A program made the position numbers and the translations under genes. DNA of 64,000 nucleotides from Ischnura elegans (taxonomy: Eukaryota > Arthropoda > Insecta > Odonata > Coenagrionidae): positions 79,211,992 to 79,275,991 of the forward strand of contig NC_060253.1 in assembly GCF_921293095.1 (NCBI RefSeq). Direction: 5' to 3'. Positions 34,631 to 46,069 of this stretch are shown piece by piece. Every line of letters starts with the position of its first letter. Within the stretch, counting starts at the first letter, position 1. The notes under the pieces are model-generated. The model did no database searches and was not told where the DNA came from. It was given only the letters and a program-made list of their open reading frames with translations.

Positions 34631-35292
34631 TAGGGTGGTTTCCTTTTATTTTTTTATTGACTAAATCGAAAGATTATTAATCCTGGAGTACGTATTTCAC
34701 GCATTTACATTTTTAAATGACGATATCTATTTTTCACGATTAAACGAAAAGTGAAAATTTTCAAGCGCGCGAAAACGCGACGGCTAAGTATGAATGCCGG
34801 GAAAACTCCGTGTGACGTTCTGGTTCCCGCTGCCGCAAGTGAGGTGACCTTGGGGAGAGGCTTTGAGCGCTGATACGATGCAGGATGCTAGCAGGTAGCA
34901 GAGTACCCTGCTAGCTAGTAGTGCTTGGCTTACATAAGGATTATCAATACCTTATCAAACGAAGAAAACTTTCCGACCTTAGGCAGTTTTAATACGTGAT
35001 TATTAAGAGATGTTTCCCTGAGCTCTGTGCCTCACGCATGCATTGGTAATCTCAGACGATGTAAAACTCCTATCTACTCGTATAGAAACTAGGTCCCTGT
35101 GACGTCACGTGGAGTGGCATGGCATGGGCGCAAATCTGGCCTTTTTCAAATGAGGATAAAATTTGACCCTTGCCATTCGTCTAAACCGGTATTTCTAAAA
35201 CCAAATAATTTGTATATTATGAAAAACACTAATAGTGGGTAAGGAATCGCAATCAATACCTTTCGTTTTCTTTGATGAAGGAAACTACCCTA
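34631..35292. mobile_element. Non-autonomous DNA transposon, 662 bp
   Basis: The left end TAGGGTGGTTTCCTT matches the inverted right end TAGGGTAGTTTCCTT with one mismatch. The flanks TTTGTGAAA (left) and TTTGCTGAA (right) look like a worn 8-9-bp target duplication, which would suit hAT or Merlin. The interior is GC-richer than the surroundings and holds a hairpin GCTAGCAGGTA..TACCCTGCTAGC at 34887-34914 and GTGACGTCACGTGG at about 35099. No transposase frame. The superfamily is uncertain. Confidence 0.7.
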
Positions 35293-35299
35293 TTTGCTG

Positions 35300-36480
35300 A
35301 ATATTTGAATGAATAACTTAAACTCTGTATATCCACAGAAATTTTTTTTTAATTCACGAGATTTTTTTAAGAATTAATTTTTTTACAGTTAACGTCATCT
35401 TCGGGTGGCCATGAAACATGGTCAAAACTATGGTCGGGATTTGATGAAAACTTCTAAGGAAAAACAAAGTTTAATATATTCATTGAAAATGCCTATTGAT
35501 TTATATAACATTTTCCTACCGTGGCCGCATAATGCGTCTTATAAATGTCCTAGTATTATTGTTCGCAGTTGTTGATGCCAGATAACTAACTTTATTCCAA
35601 GCGTATCCTAATTTATATAATCGTTGGGTTCTTCTCACTCTCCGTCTGTTAGCTGCACCAATAATTTTTTTTTCAGCATCTCTAGGGAGTGATATTACAC
35701 AATATGGTAACACACTATCCCGGCTCCAACCTGGTGTTTTGATGCATCACGGTTTTTACCCTAAACATACATATATCAGTGAATGGTGCATAAACGAATC
35801 GCTTATTTAAAATAAGCCAAAATTTTATACTATGGTTTCAAATAACATGGTAAATGTGAGAATGTCTCCAATTTTCTCTATTCAATTATGCTTCAATTCA
35901 TACACAAGTTCTGCGGATGAAATCTTTTCCGAAATCCCTGAATTTCAGTAAAAAGATTGATATTCCTCTTGTTAAAACATTTTCGTCTGCTTCATAAATG
36001 CTGATGCTAATATTCTGATTGCGAAATTATTGAAAAAGAATAATTCCTGATTGATGAATTGAAAACATCTCAAAAATTTTTCCTATTCATATGTATGGAA
36101 TGAGGCTTTGAATTCCACTATAATTCATAATTTTTCTTAAGAGGAGGAATGCCAGGATTTTGTCGGTTCACTTATTTTATCATTATATTTTCCATCTTGA
36201 TTATTAGGGTATTTTAATAATGAAGTATGGCAATATCACTTTCCAACCAATTCTTTTGGTCAATGAAAACAGAGGAACTGATCTATGACTTGGATTTCGG
36301 CTCTATTATGTTTCATTTCGAAAGCATCCCATAATAATAATTACTTCCTTTTTCCATAAAATTCGTGGGAGAGCAGGTTTCTATGTTGTTTGACTCCTAA
36401 AAATGAAGGGTATTATATTTTAGGCCTTGAATTATGAAAAATCGTTTTGATAGCCGGAAGGAAGTAACATATTTACTCAG
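35300..36480. other. AT-rich non-coding stretch
   Basis: No gene supported. The 65-residue minus-strand frame at 35516-35713 has no recognisable domain. Confidence 0.45.
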
Positions 36481-36494
36481 TGCTTAATTAATGA

Positions 36495-36845
36495 TCAGTA
36501 TTTCGAAAATCATAATTGAAATACTTATCCTTTCAAACGACATTTTATATCTTATATTCCTCATGTTTTGGCTCATAGTAGGTATGAAATACCTTCACCA
36601 TTCCAACTCTTTTGGTATACCACATTTATTTTATTATATTATTTCCCCATTTTTTCTTTGTAACTATTATCAATATAATGATCCTCATATCGAAAATCAT
36701 TGTTTTTCAAACGAGATTTCTCTATTCCTTGTGTTGTTTCTCACAGTGGGTATGAAACGCTGTCATCATCATGACACTTTGTTGTGTGCCACAATTATTT
36801 TTGTCCCTTCTTATCCTATCAGTTCTTGGTAACTATTATCTACTG
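36495..36845. repeat. Diverged tandem duplication, 160-187-bp offset
   Basis: CGAAAATCAT starts at 36504 and 36691, each followed by TTTCAAACGA. GGTATGAAA occurs at 36591 and 36749. TAACTATTATC occurs at 36661 and about 36829. The variable offsets show indels between the copies. The 113-residue frame across it is incidental. Confidence 0.55.
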
Positions 36846-36889
36846 CTGCCCTTTATTTACATTTTTCTATCTGAGGAAGGAAAAATAGT

Positions 36890-37370
36890 GGGAAATCCTG
36901 GGAGAGGGGGAGAGGTCTAAATGTCTCAATTTCGCCCGCATACAATCGTTTTGTTTGCCCCTTTTACTTTCTCTCTCTCTTTCTATACCTCTCGTATCCA
37001 TCTCTCTCTGCTCCACATTTCCCTCTCCGTCCCTGTGTTCCATCTTTCTCACACTCTATCCGCGCGTTCCCTCTCTCCCAGTCGTCAAAGCCCTACCGAT
37101 TCCTCCTTCTCCTCCACCCACTATCCCTTGACACCCCCCGCCATACACACTCCCCCCTTACACGCCTCCCCCGTCCCCTCCCGTTGGAGCCTAATCCCGT
37201 CCCCGTTTCGGATGAGAACCTCGCATTTGTGTCGAATGGATGAATGCTGTTTGTTCGAGCGATTGGGAAGGATCAGAACTAAGGGGAGGGATTGGTTTGG
37301 TGGGGGTACGTTGGGAGAATATTTGGAGGCAGGGGGAGGTTATAGGGGCGGGTCGAGAGAGATGTAGTCA
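36890..37370. other. Pyrimidine-rich then purine-rich islet
   Basis: A C/T-rich plus strand with CTCTCTCTCT words and CCTCCCCCGTCCCCTCC (about 37157) passes at about 37215 into G-rich sequence (GGTGGGGGTACGTTGGGAG). The 148-residue frame at 36921-37367 is S, P, L and H rich at first and G and R rich at its end, tracking base composition. No domain. Confidence 0.4.
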
Positions 37371-37437
37371 AAGATTGTGAGAACCAGAGTAAAAGAAACT
37401 GATTTGCCGGTTACGATTACATGTTAGGAAATTCCAA

Positions 37438-38115
37438 CTTATAACTGTTACGTTTCGAATATGCAGGCAGAAATACTCTCATAATCTATAATTTTTTCAT
37501 TAAGTAACCGTTACTTTCAATACACTAAAGTGAGGGTGACTGAGGGAATGTACGGGTACAGGTAACTTTTTTATTTTAGGAAGTTAAACATTACTTTTCT
37601 TAAAAATGTTTGTTATTTTTTACAATGTGTGTAGGCGTTACTTCCTATGCACCATGGGTTAGATGCGGATGGGTATATGGGTTTAAAGACGTAACTGATG
37701 TATCCGGAAACTATTACACTTTAGGTATTTCTTACTTATAACTATTACATTTTGCAGACAGAAATGCAGGCAGAAATTTTCTCATTATCTAGAAATCTTT
37801 TTCATTAAGTTACCGTTATTTCCATTAAACTGCTAAGGGAAGTGGTTGTAAGGGGAGGATATAAAGCGGTTATGGGTAACTAAGTGAATGTAGCTGAGGT
37901 ACCGGTAACGTTTTTATTTTAGGTAATTCTTACTTGTAATCGTTACATTTTTTAAAATTTGATTTTAACTCTTAGTCTACTTGTTTTAAAATGAGTGCAA
38001 GCGTCACTTCCTTTGCACAATGGTTTGGAGAGGCGAATGGATATATGCGAGTGAAGAGATGTAGCCAGCGATAGTGGGTGCGTATGTTTCCGGTAATATA
38101 TAAAATTTACGGAAA
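37438..38115. repeat. Tandem duplication, about 297-bp offset
   Basis: CTTATAACT.TTAC starts at 37438 and 37735, followed in both by ATGCAGGCAGAAAT, CTCAT.ATCTA, TTTTTCATTAAGT and ACCGTTA.TT. Later shared pieces are GGTAAC.TTTTTATTTTAGG and GCGT.ACTTCCT.TGCACCATGG (second copy GCACAATGG). A weaker third echo (GGAAATTCCAACTTATAAC against TATTTCTTACTTATAAC) marks the unit edges. Non-coding. Confidence 0.75.
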
Positions 38116-38371
38116 TAGTCATTCGCATTCCCTTGAATTTCAGAAGAAGGAACGTAAATTTCCTTGAGAACGGGAGCAGTTATTAATAATTGCTATGCAA
38201 ATTTTATAAATTATTTTAATCTCTGAAGTTATTGGTTACATCCATTAGATATTTGCAATAAAATAAATTTAATTTATCTGAAGTAATTTCTATTTTTTGT
38301 TAACATTTATTCATATATATAGCCTAAGTTTTTCATGAATCTAAGCGTATGTTTTTATTTTTTTCTTCGTT

Positions 38372-38491
38372 TTTTCGACCAATATCAATAAACTTATCTC
38401 TGCTCTCCTATTCTTCGAATATATTTGTTTTTATTTTTTTTAATTTTAGCTAGTAAAAGAGATTCAGAGTACGAGACTAAGCTTTTGTTAT
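38372..38491. repeat. Dispersed duplicate block, copy 1
   Basis: TTTTCGACCAATATCAATAA, ACTTATCTCTGCTCTCCTAT and, after a T-rich stretch, AGAGTACGAGACTAAGCTTT match the block at 41880-42001 in order and spacing. Identity is roughly 75-80 percent by eye. Not obviously bounded by inverted repeats. Confidence 0.65.
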
Positions 38492-38649
38492 CTAAATTTT
38501 GAACGATTTATGAAACATGATTACAATTATGATAAAGTATGATTAAACCTTTTTTTAAGGAATTAACACAAATATATTTTTAATGTAGATTAATGAAAAC
38601 GTTACCGTACTAGAAGCTGTATTTTGTATGCAAAATGTTCGTTGATAAA

Positions 38650-38880
38650 TGTAGCTGACTGGAAATGTGGGTGTGGGAAATCAGCGAGGATATAGAGGTT
38701 GGATAGGGGTAGGGCAGAGATTGGGATATCGGCCGGAGGGGGTGGTCCTTTTGCCGCGGGTTGTGACAGTATGTGGAAAGAGAGGACTCGAGGTCCGGAC
38801 GTCTGTAGCACAGAGGGAATTTCCTAACCCGTTCGCACTCACTCTCCTGGGATCCCTTCATCCCTCTGTATTTTTCCTCT
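38650..38880. other. Small GC-rich islet
   Basis: G-rich plus strand (GGATAGGGGTAGGGCAGAG at about 38701, ATCGGCCGGAGGGGGTGG at about 38728) ending in C-rich sequence. Overlapping frames on both strands are compositional. Confidence 0.35.
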
Positions 38881-38889
38881 TTGTCAAAA

Positions 38890-39970
38890 AAAATAATATT
38901 TATCTTACTCTGTTCGCAAATATAAAAAAGTTGAAATTTTCAAACTTTTTCATCAAATATTGTATCGAGCGGTTCGTGCTATACCACTCCACGATCTCTC
39001 ATACACCCCTCCTCACTTTCTCTCGATAGAAATGTTCAATTATTTTGATTGTTCAGTGAAATATTTTTTGTTATTCTCGCGGCAAGTTATTCCTTTCAGT
39101 CAAAGCGGAGAGATGGAGAGGAAAGAGGATCGTGAAAGTTCGTTTGAGTTTTTTGGGGTGATGACTGTCAATTCGGAAACATCCACCGGTCATAGCGAAT
39201 CCGCAGGCCAGTGCCAGCGATCTTTTCGGGTTGCTTTATTTAATTATTTCCCAACACCTAGAAAAACTTGAAAGATTGGCTCTGGGTAACACCTTTGTGC
39301 CTCGGGCTATTTTCTGATGAAAGAAGTTATCCTATGCGAAAGTAACCGCTGTTCTTCACACGTCTCTGATCCGATTATTTACGAAGCAAAAGAATTTGAA
39401 TAAATGTTATGATAAGCTGGAAACTATTTGGCATAAATTGTAGTTAAATAATGATTACAATATTCAATTCTCAAAGGATCCCAAAGGATGGATATCTATA
39501 ATCTAGGGTTCTTTTAATGACCATTATTGTAGTAACAATAAAATAAATTTTGAAAATGTTCAAGTTATAAGGTACAGGAGGTACTCCAATGGTAGCAAGC
39601 ATTTTTATAGGTAATTCTTTAATGCTTGCGCTAAGACCTTCATTGCAAAAGATCTTTCATTGATAGGTATTTTTTGAATTTCTGATCTAACTTTAGTTTA
39701 ACGATGTATTACTCAAGCTTTCACTTTTAATGATTGATTTTATGTCGTTGGAATTGACTAATCGTCACAAGAACTTTTCATTTTCGCATTGTAGCTATAT
39801 CCTCTACGTTAACATTATATGCGACACGGGATAAGAATTACAGCTTGGTTTTCCCATTACAGCTCCTTGAAGTGTGCTACACTTAGTTTACAATTTTATT
39901 AGCTATTTTTACTGTGGCCAATCTTGATTTCCTTTTGCTAATGTCTTTAATTTATTATTGCAGTCACGAT
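38890..39970. other. AT-rich non-coding stretch
   Basis: No gene supported. Confidence 0.45.
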
Positions 39971-39974
39971 TGTT

Positions 39975-40168
39975 CTCTTCATATTCGTTGGTTTTTCATT
40001 TCTCCTTCGATGATAACAATCCAAGCTAAATGGCATGAAGATGAGTCGATTAATGCATTTTTTTATTTTTTCTCTTCATATTCATTGGCTTTTCATTTCT
40101 CCTTCGATGATAACAACCCAAGCTAAATAGCATGAAGATGAGTCGATTAATGCATTTTTTTATTTTGA
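39975..40168. repeat. Recent 97-bp tandem duplication
   Basis: Two adjacent copies start at 39975 and 40072 and differ at only about four positions. The unit runs from CTCTTCATATTCGTTGG through TTTCATTTCTCCTTCGATGA to AGTCGATTAATGCATTTTTT. High identity marks this as the youngest local duplication I see in the window. Confidence 0.95.
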
Positions 40169-40174
40169 AATTTT

Positions 40175-40895
40175 ACCGTTTTGATGAAGTCACACGTTAA
40201 ATTAAATTTGCAAAACAACTATGGCCTTGCGCGTCAAGTTCATAATCTTAAAATCATTTTCTTTCTGTGTAAGTATTCATTAAAATACTACCACTATAAT
40301 ATCATATATATTATGATGAATTTATATCACTCCGCCATACGGGTATTAAATGTAAAGTGAATATATACTCCACGGTTTTGGCTTTGAAAAATGTATTCTA
40401 ACGTGGGACCCTCGTCAAAGAAGGGGGGTTTATTTTCTTCTTTCTAATCAAAATAAAAACGTAGGTGTTAAATTTATTTCTTAAATTAATCCATTGTATT
40501 TTTACTATTTTAGTCGGCTATTCTGACTTTTTAATTGTGAAAAGGAATTTTTTCCTAAAAAATATCTGTAATTCACTAATTTAATTTATTAAATAAACCC
40601 GACTCTGTTATGGGGTGACTGATTTTTATGGTATAAACAGTTTTATGTGATAGGGCATGTTATTGTCTTATTTTCATTTCACCCTTAATCTTTATTTTTA
40701 TACGCAAAATCAAGCATTGTTATCAAAATTCAGGCACGAAAATGTGGAATATTAAACAGAAAAACATGCAGTGTGTATGACTTATTTATATTTGACCGTC
40801 TATTAATGAAATATATCCAATATCAACATCAATGTTTTGTGAATATTTATTTGATGATATTCACTTAGTTTCTTTTTTGGAACCGTCCTAATGTT
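40175..40895. other. AT-rich non-coding stretch
   Basis: No gene supported. A small hairpin GTGAATAT..ATATTCAC lies at about 40838-40863. Confidence 0.45.
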
Positions 40896-40899
40896 ACAG

Positions 40900-41570
40900 A
40901 GCCGATATATCGCGACTTCAGTCCCAATCTCGAGTGGGAATGGTGCTCAGTTGGCGAGAATGAAGGTGTGAGTGAAACGGGGTGAAAAACCATGATGACG
41001 AAGTGTAGGAGTCGGAGGAGGGGTTAGAAGGAAAGGAAGGGGTGGAATGGTGTAAAGGGGTGTTTAAGCTTGAGTAGGAGGAGGAGAAGGAGGAGGGGGT
41101 GTTGGAGCGAGATAGATAGAGGAGGAGAGAAAGAGGAAAGCACAGGATTGCCGGGAGAACTGAGGAGAGATATACGCAACGTTCGTTGCTGGCGGCGGCG
41201 GCGTCACCGTGCCGCTAATCAGCCAATGGGTTTGCCCCATTTCTCATAGCCACGAAACATGACTGCTGCGGTCTTTATGTACCTCAAGGGGGTGGGAGGA
41301 GGCAGGGATGGAAGGAGGATGGGTTGAAAGAGGTGAGGGGGGATGAAGATGGAGCAGGAAAAGCGTAAGAATTAGGGTGGAGTTGGGGAGAGGGAGTCCT
41401 GGCGGTCGAAAAGTAGGCGATAGAGGGGTTTCTGTTGGTGGAACTAGGCTTTCTGGAAAGAGGGATGGGAGTTTTGAGGAGGGGGTAGAGGATAGAGGGA
41501 GAGCTTGAAGCTTGGACGAACGTTCATTTCCGAACAAAAGGGAGGAATATATATTGGACGCAGTTTTCCA
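40900..41570. other. Long purine (G/A) tract islet
   Basis: From about 40980 to 41165 and again from 41280 to 41510 the plus strand is almost entirely G, A and T with G-runs (GGAGGAGGAGAAGGAGGAGG at about 41080). The tracts are separated by GGCGGCGGCGGCGTCACCG at about 41192. GGAATATATATTGG lies at about 41547. Such tracts can form triplex or quadruplex DNA. The 97-residue minus-strand frame (41244-41537) is P, S and L rich and is a shadow of the tract. Confidence 0.45.
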
Positions 41571-41879
41571 CGGCGCGAAGAGTAATGATTACGCCCTCGT
41601 GTTTTGTTTCAAATTCCTCCTCTCTTTATTTTTTCGACTCTTTTTGTTTCTTTCCCGAATTTTTTCATCCAGCGTTCCTCCCTAATTTTTCCGACGGCTG
41701 TTAAACAGTCTGGCGATCGTAATATTTCCACTGCGTCATTAACGCGGCGATAACATATTAATATCAGGGAAAAAAAATTCGGAGTATGTCCACCCTCCGC
41801 CGGACTCGACGTATTTTATGGACGTATTTTAGAATGGTGTGCTTTCCTCGTAATACATATATATATAAATTTTTTCCTT

Positions 41880-42001
41880 CTCTTTTCGGACCAATCTCAT
41901 TAAACTTACCTCCGCTATCGTATTCCACGAGTAAATTTATTTATTTTTTTTATTCGCCAAAAAGCTAGAAGTGATGCAGAGTACGAGGATTAAGTTTTTT
42001 A
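41880..42001. repeat. Dispersed duplicate block, copy 2
   Basis: TTTTCGGACCAATCTCATTA, AACTTACCTCCGCTATCGTA and CAGAGTACGAGGATTAAGTT correspond to copy 1 at 38372-38491. Both copies lie a few hundred bases or less from a GC-rich islet. Confidence 0.65.
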
Positions 42002-42004
42002 TTA

Positions 42005-43740
42005 TTCTTGCTGACGAAAAGCAAATTTCCATTGCCAGAAATATCATCCTATTGGAAATCTAATTAGGTAAGCCCGTAGTGTGCTACTGTTTCATTATTG
42101 CAAAGTTTCATTAGTGCCTTTTTTTCTTTTAGACAGTTAAATTTTTTCTCTACCTTATTTCAATTTTATCTTATACTTAATTGGTTTTGATTTTCACAAA
42201 AAATAATTACGTAATCCAGGTTTTAAATGAAAGCATTCTATTCCTTACATTAATTTTGAGCTTCCTACGTTGACTGCGCGCATTTTCTCGTTCATTGCTT
42301 ATTTCTCTCACTGCTCCGAAACGCAGCATGCAAAGACAAAATTATTTGATATTATTTCTTTTACCTTGCTTAACGCTAATAATTTTTGGTTTATTTTGTG
42401 TATTGCTTTGATAATATCTTTCTCAAAATTGGTTCTATGAATTTAATTAACATAGTGTTACCATCGAGGTTTTACTAGTTTTCCTAGTAGTTAACTTGTT
42501 ATATTTTTGTTTAACTCTTGATCATTTTAAAGATATTTTCTACAGTAGAAATACATTTATGTTAAATGGAAGCATCAGCGCCTATGACAACTAATTAGCT
42601 CTTCTTCTCAACTATTTTTATAGTCATTATTCTTCCTATAGTTATGTTTATGATACTTAGAGCTCTTTTTAATTCATTTTTGTTACTCTTACACATACAT
42701 TTTCCGTTTTGGATTAGGAAGGACCGAGTTTCCCCGTCATATGTAACCAATGCCCACTTCTTTTAATGAAATATACGGATATCTTTATTCATTATCGAGA
42801 GGAAAAACTCCATGTGTGTGGATCGAATTACCGGAATATGCGAGCCGTTAATGAAATATATGTATGTATCCATCTGTGTGCTTGTGAGAGAGAATTGAAG
42901 GGGGAGGGGAGTGAGGGAACTTTTCTCGATGTTTCGGGATTTATTCTTTAGCGTACGGAATGTGAAGATGCAGAGATCCTTCTTGGGGATGTTGAGTCAT
43001 TAATGGCATCGAGTTCCATTGCTTTCGTGGACCATCGCATCCGAAAGCGCAATGCGAAAATCCGCTCTGTCATTCCCTTCTATCCTCCGCCAAATGCTTG
43101 CTTATTCAAGTCGACTTCCACCACTGTACCGACGGGTCGTCGCTTTATTTTCAACTTCCAAATTCAATCCTTGCTTTTTTTCTAATAATAACCTTCTTCC
43201 ATGATGCACCATTCAACCACAGTAACGATAGTTGTAAACGCGCTAGGTAAAGTAGTCGTTGAGAATCTTAGTATTTCTGAGTCACGCACTGAGCAATGAT
43301 GGGTACTTCTTGTAGGTAAACTCAAATTCAGGTTAGGTAAAACAGAATCATAATTAGTCGAAACTATAGATAGATAAACTAATTCGCGAAATGCAATTAC
43401 CAATTCAGAAGTTGTCGTTTAATAGATAGAGGAAGTGGCAAATACAATAGGAGTATCTCCATAGTATGTGAAATTTGTTCATTTTTCCAGGTTTATATTG
43501 CGTCGCCAATTTTTCTTGGTTTCAAGTACTTATTCTCCCTTCGGTTTATATTTTAAAGATTTTTGAATATTTTTCTTCTTTTTTTCTATCAAATAGCGGT
43601 TTGTTTCTTCATACAATTTGAACATACCATTTATAATCTACCCTCTGTTTATAATGTGAGATTTTTCAGTACCTTCTGCGTCAACAAATCGGATATTTTT
43701 TGATGGTTATCTGAAACTAAGATTGATACTTTTTCCAGAG
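42005..43740. other. AT-rich non-coding stretch
   Basis: No gene supported. 42960-43140 is richer in CG words. Two overlapping 60-residue frames there have no domain. Confidence 0.45.
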
Positions 43741-43749
43741 AGAATCCTA

Positions 43750-44110
43750 CCATGGTTCGATACCATTAGTGGAAACAAGTCATCACCACCGCCGTTCCCT
43801 TTCCACATGCTCAAACCCAATCGCCGCGACCGCTTCCACCCTCTCTCCCTTCCGCTTTGAATATTTATATGTTTTAATTCCGCCTCCACGATCCGATCCG
43901 TTTGTTCATTAATGCTTCCTCGGCGGCTCCGCAAATGGATCTTTCTTTTCATCCCCCCCATCCCTCAATCAGCCACCGTCCGACCACCCACGCGAAAAAA
44001 GCACAAGCTCTCTCTCTCTTCATTCATCCTCTTCTCCTCTCTCCGGTCCTCCGAGCCCGGTTTATTTTTCGCAGTATTGACTGCATTTTTAGTTTCCTGC
44101 CACTATCCCG
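43750..44110. other. C/T-rich CpG islet
   Basis: Contains CAATCGCCGCGACCGCTTCC at about 43818, TTCCTCGGCGGCTCCGC at about 43916, CCCCCCCATCCC and CTCTCTCTCTTC. Frames on both strands reflect composition. Confidence 0.35.
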
Positions 44111-44604
44111 CATCTTATTTTCCAGAAAAACATTGATATAGAAAGATATTGTGACCTTATGAATTTACCAGAACAGATATGAGGTATTAGAACAGTGTTA
44201 CGTCTTCCTTTACATTTTTTTTGCTTATCTACGTGTTATGTATTCATTTCGTAATACAGTGTGCTATCAACATTCTAATCATATGCTTTTTGTTAGACAT
44301 TTATGGGACCATGTTTTGTAGAAACCAACGTATTACTTAATTAGGCATTTTTTTTGTGATAAATGATCGCAGGGTTTACAGTCGAGAACCTCTCCTTGGC
44401 TTTAGTAAAAGCAGTGTACAAGTGGTTATGATTTTAATCCTCATTAAAAAACATGAACTCTCAGGGTATGAGTAACGTATCGTACCACGAGGTTGTAGAG
44501 AAAAGGATTTCCAATGCGCTCAGGGAACATATCAAAGACATGGGTTTAGGGTTAGAAAAATGTTAAGTATAGAGGTTTTTTTTAGTAATTAGTATATTTA
44601 TATG

Positions 44605-44728
44605 AAAATTAAGCCAAGCTATGGGAACATAGCGCAAGTGTGCATAGCGCAAGTGCACAATGCTTCCATAGATTTGCTTAATTTAACAATTAATAAAACC
44701 AATGTTTCTATAGCTTGACTTGGCTTAA
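44605..44728. repeat. Hairpin-forming inverted repeat with a third arm
   Basis: AAATTAAGCCAAGCTATGGG (from 44607) is inverted at 44660-44684 (complement AAATTAAGCAAATCTATGGA) and again at 44701-44728 (complement CTTAAGCCAAGTCAAGCTAT). The loop contains two direct copies of CATAGCGCAAGTG. Possible remnant of a foldback element or a rearranged MITE. Confidence 0.65.
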
Positions 44729-44790
44729 GAATACAACAATAGTCAAATTTTATCGATTTTCTTCTTATAGTCAACCCATTTTTACGATAT

Positions 44791-45100
44791 TCGGTGGGTT
44801 AAAATGAAGGAAATTTTACTTTTAAATTTTTACCGAAAATATTTCATCGCATACTGTATTGCAGGTTTTTAATTCTAATTTTCACGGATATGAAATTTGA
44901 TTCGTGTGCTTTATGAGGGTTATGGTGTTGATGATTTTCTGCTTGTCATTTTGACTGCTATGGTTGGGTTAAAGAAAGAAGGCATATTTTATAATTCTAA
45001 CGGAAAATATTTCCTCTTATCTCGGTATATTAGATTGCAGGATGATCATATTTTTCAATGTTCATTTTCACGAATATGAAATTTGATTCGTGTGCTTTCT
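44791..45100. repeat. Tandem duplication, 186-bp offset
   Basis: ATATGAAATTTGATTCGTGT starts at 44888 and 45074. Upstream of each lie GGTTGGGTTAAA or GGTGGGTTAAA, then CGGAAAATATTTC or CGAAAATATTTC and TTGCAGG. Non-coding; the 60-residue frame at 44897-45079 spans the copies by chance. Confidence 0.8.
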
Positions 45101-45109
45101 GGAGGGAGA

Positions 45110-45470
45110 GAGATTGACATTATGTCACGCCAGCACTAATGATTAAACCGGCCACCACCTCCCCTCCTTGCCTAAACCAACGCGCCGCCAATATAATTCC
45201 ACCTTCCCTCCCCCTACCCCTTCCCCGGGCGGCTGCCCTCTCTCTCCCCTCTTTAAGTGATTCGGACTCCCTTGGGATTGCGGGCTGGGGCTAGTGACTT
45301 CCGGTCATGCAAGAAAGGCAGCAACTGCTTTATGGATGATTTGATTGGTCTTTGGTCTTCGGAGGAGGAAAATGGGAATGAGCGGGCGGTGGTCGGGGGT
45401 TGACGTGGCGGTGCCTCGGCTGAGGAAGTGTTTGTTGGGTGGAATGATGGTTTTCGTACATAGATGTCAA
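45110..45470. other. C-rich islet changing to G-rich
   Basis: ACCACCTCCCCTCCTTGCC (about 45154) and CCCCCTACCCCTTCCCCGGG (about 45210), then GGGCGGTGGTCGGGGGTTG (about 45383). No motif-bearing frame. Confidence 0.35.
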
Positions 45471-45479
45471 GTAAATTAG

Positions 45480-46065
45480 TTGCGTTCAATATTCAATACG
45501 TAGAAGTCAAAGAAAATTACTAATTTAATTAATATTCATTAATTAGAATTCTAAGGAAATTTATAGCGTAATTAATATTCAATACCCTAATTGACGCTAG
45601 TTGTAACTTATTATCCAGGATTATTATTATTCCTTATAATTAACCGGCCTTATTGTTAGCTTTAAATTAGATACCTGCTTTGAGTACTCCCAATTAAGCG
45701 TGATCTATTATTTATATAAACTTGTGAAATACAGAATTTCTAGATAAATTACTTCGTTAGTGGTTTATTTTGTGTGTATGTCTATGCATGAAGGAATAGG
45801 CACGGTCATTTTTTATGCATCGCATTTTTTAAAGCTTATATAGGCATAGTTGCAATTTTCTTGTCCGTTGGATCAAATAATCGTAGTAAAAAAATAAAGA
45901 ATTTGCTTCATTATTTACCGGGAAGCCAGCGCTCTTACTGTGACTCCGACTCGACAATTGTTCTAGTATGGATCTGAATGCTAGGACGTTCGCTCAGTAA
46001 TGATTTTATGTATCCTTACCCTTATCGGCTATCGTGAGAATTACCCGAGCTTAACATACCGGCCT
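45480..46065. other. AT-rich stretch with ATTAATATTCA iterations
   Basis: TTAATTAATATTCATTAATT at about 45522 and AATTAATATTCAATAC at about 45570 iterate ATTAATATTCA. No gene. Confidence 0.45.
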
Positions 46066-46069
46066 CCGC

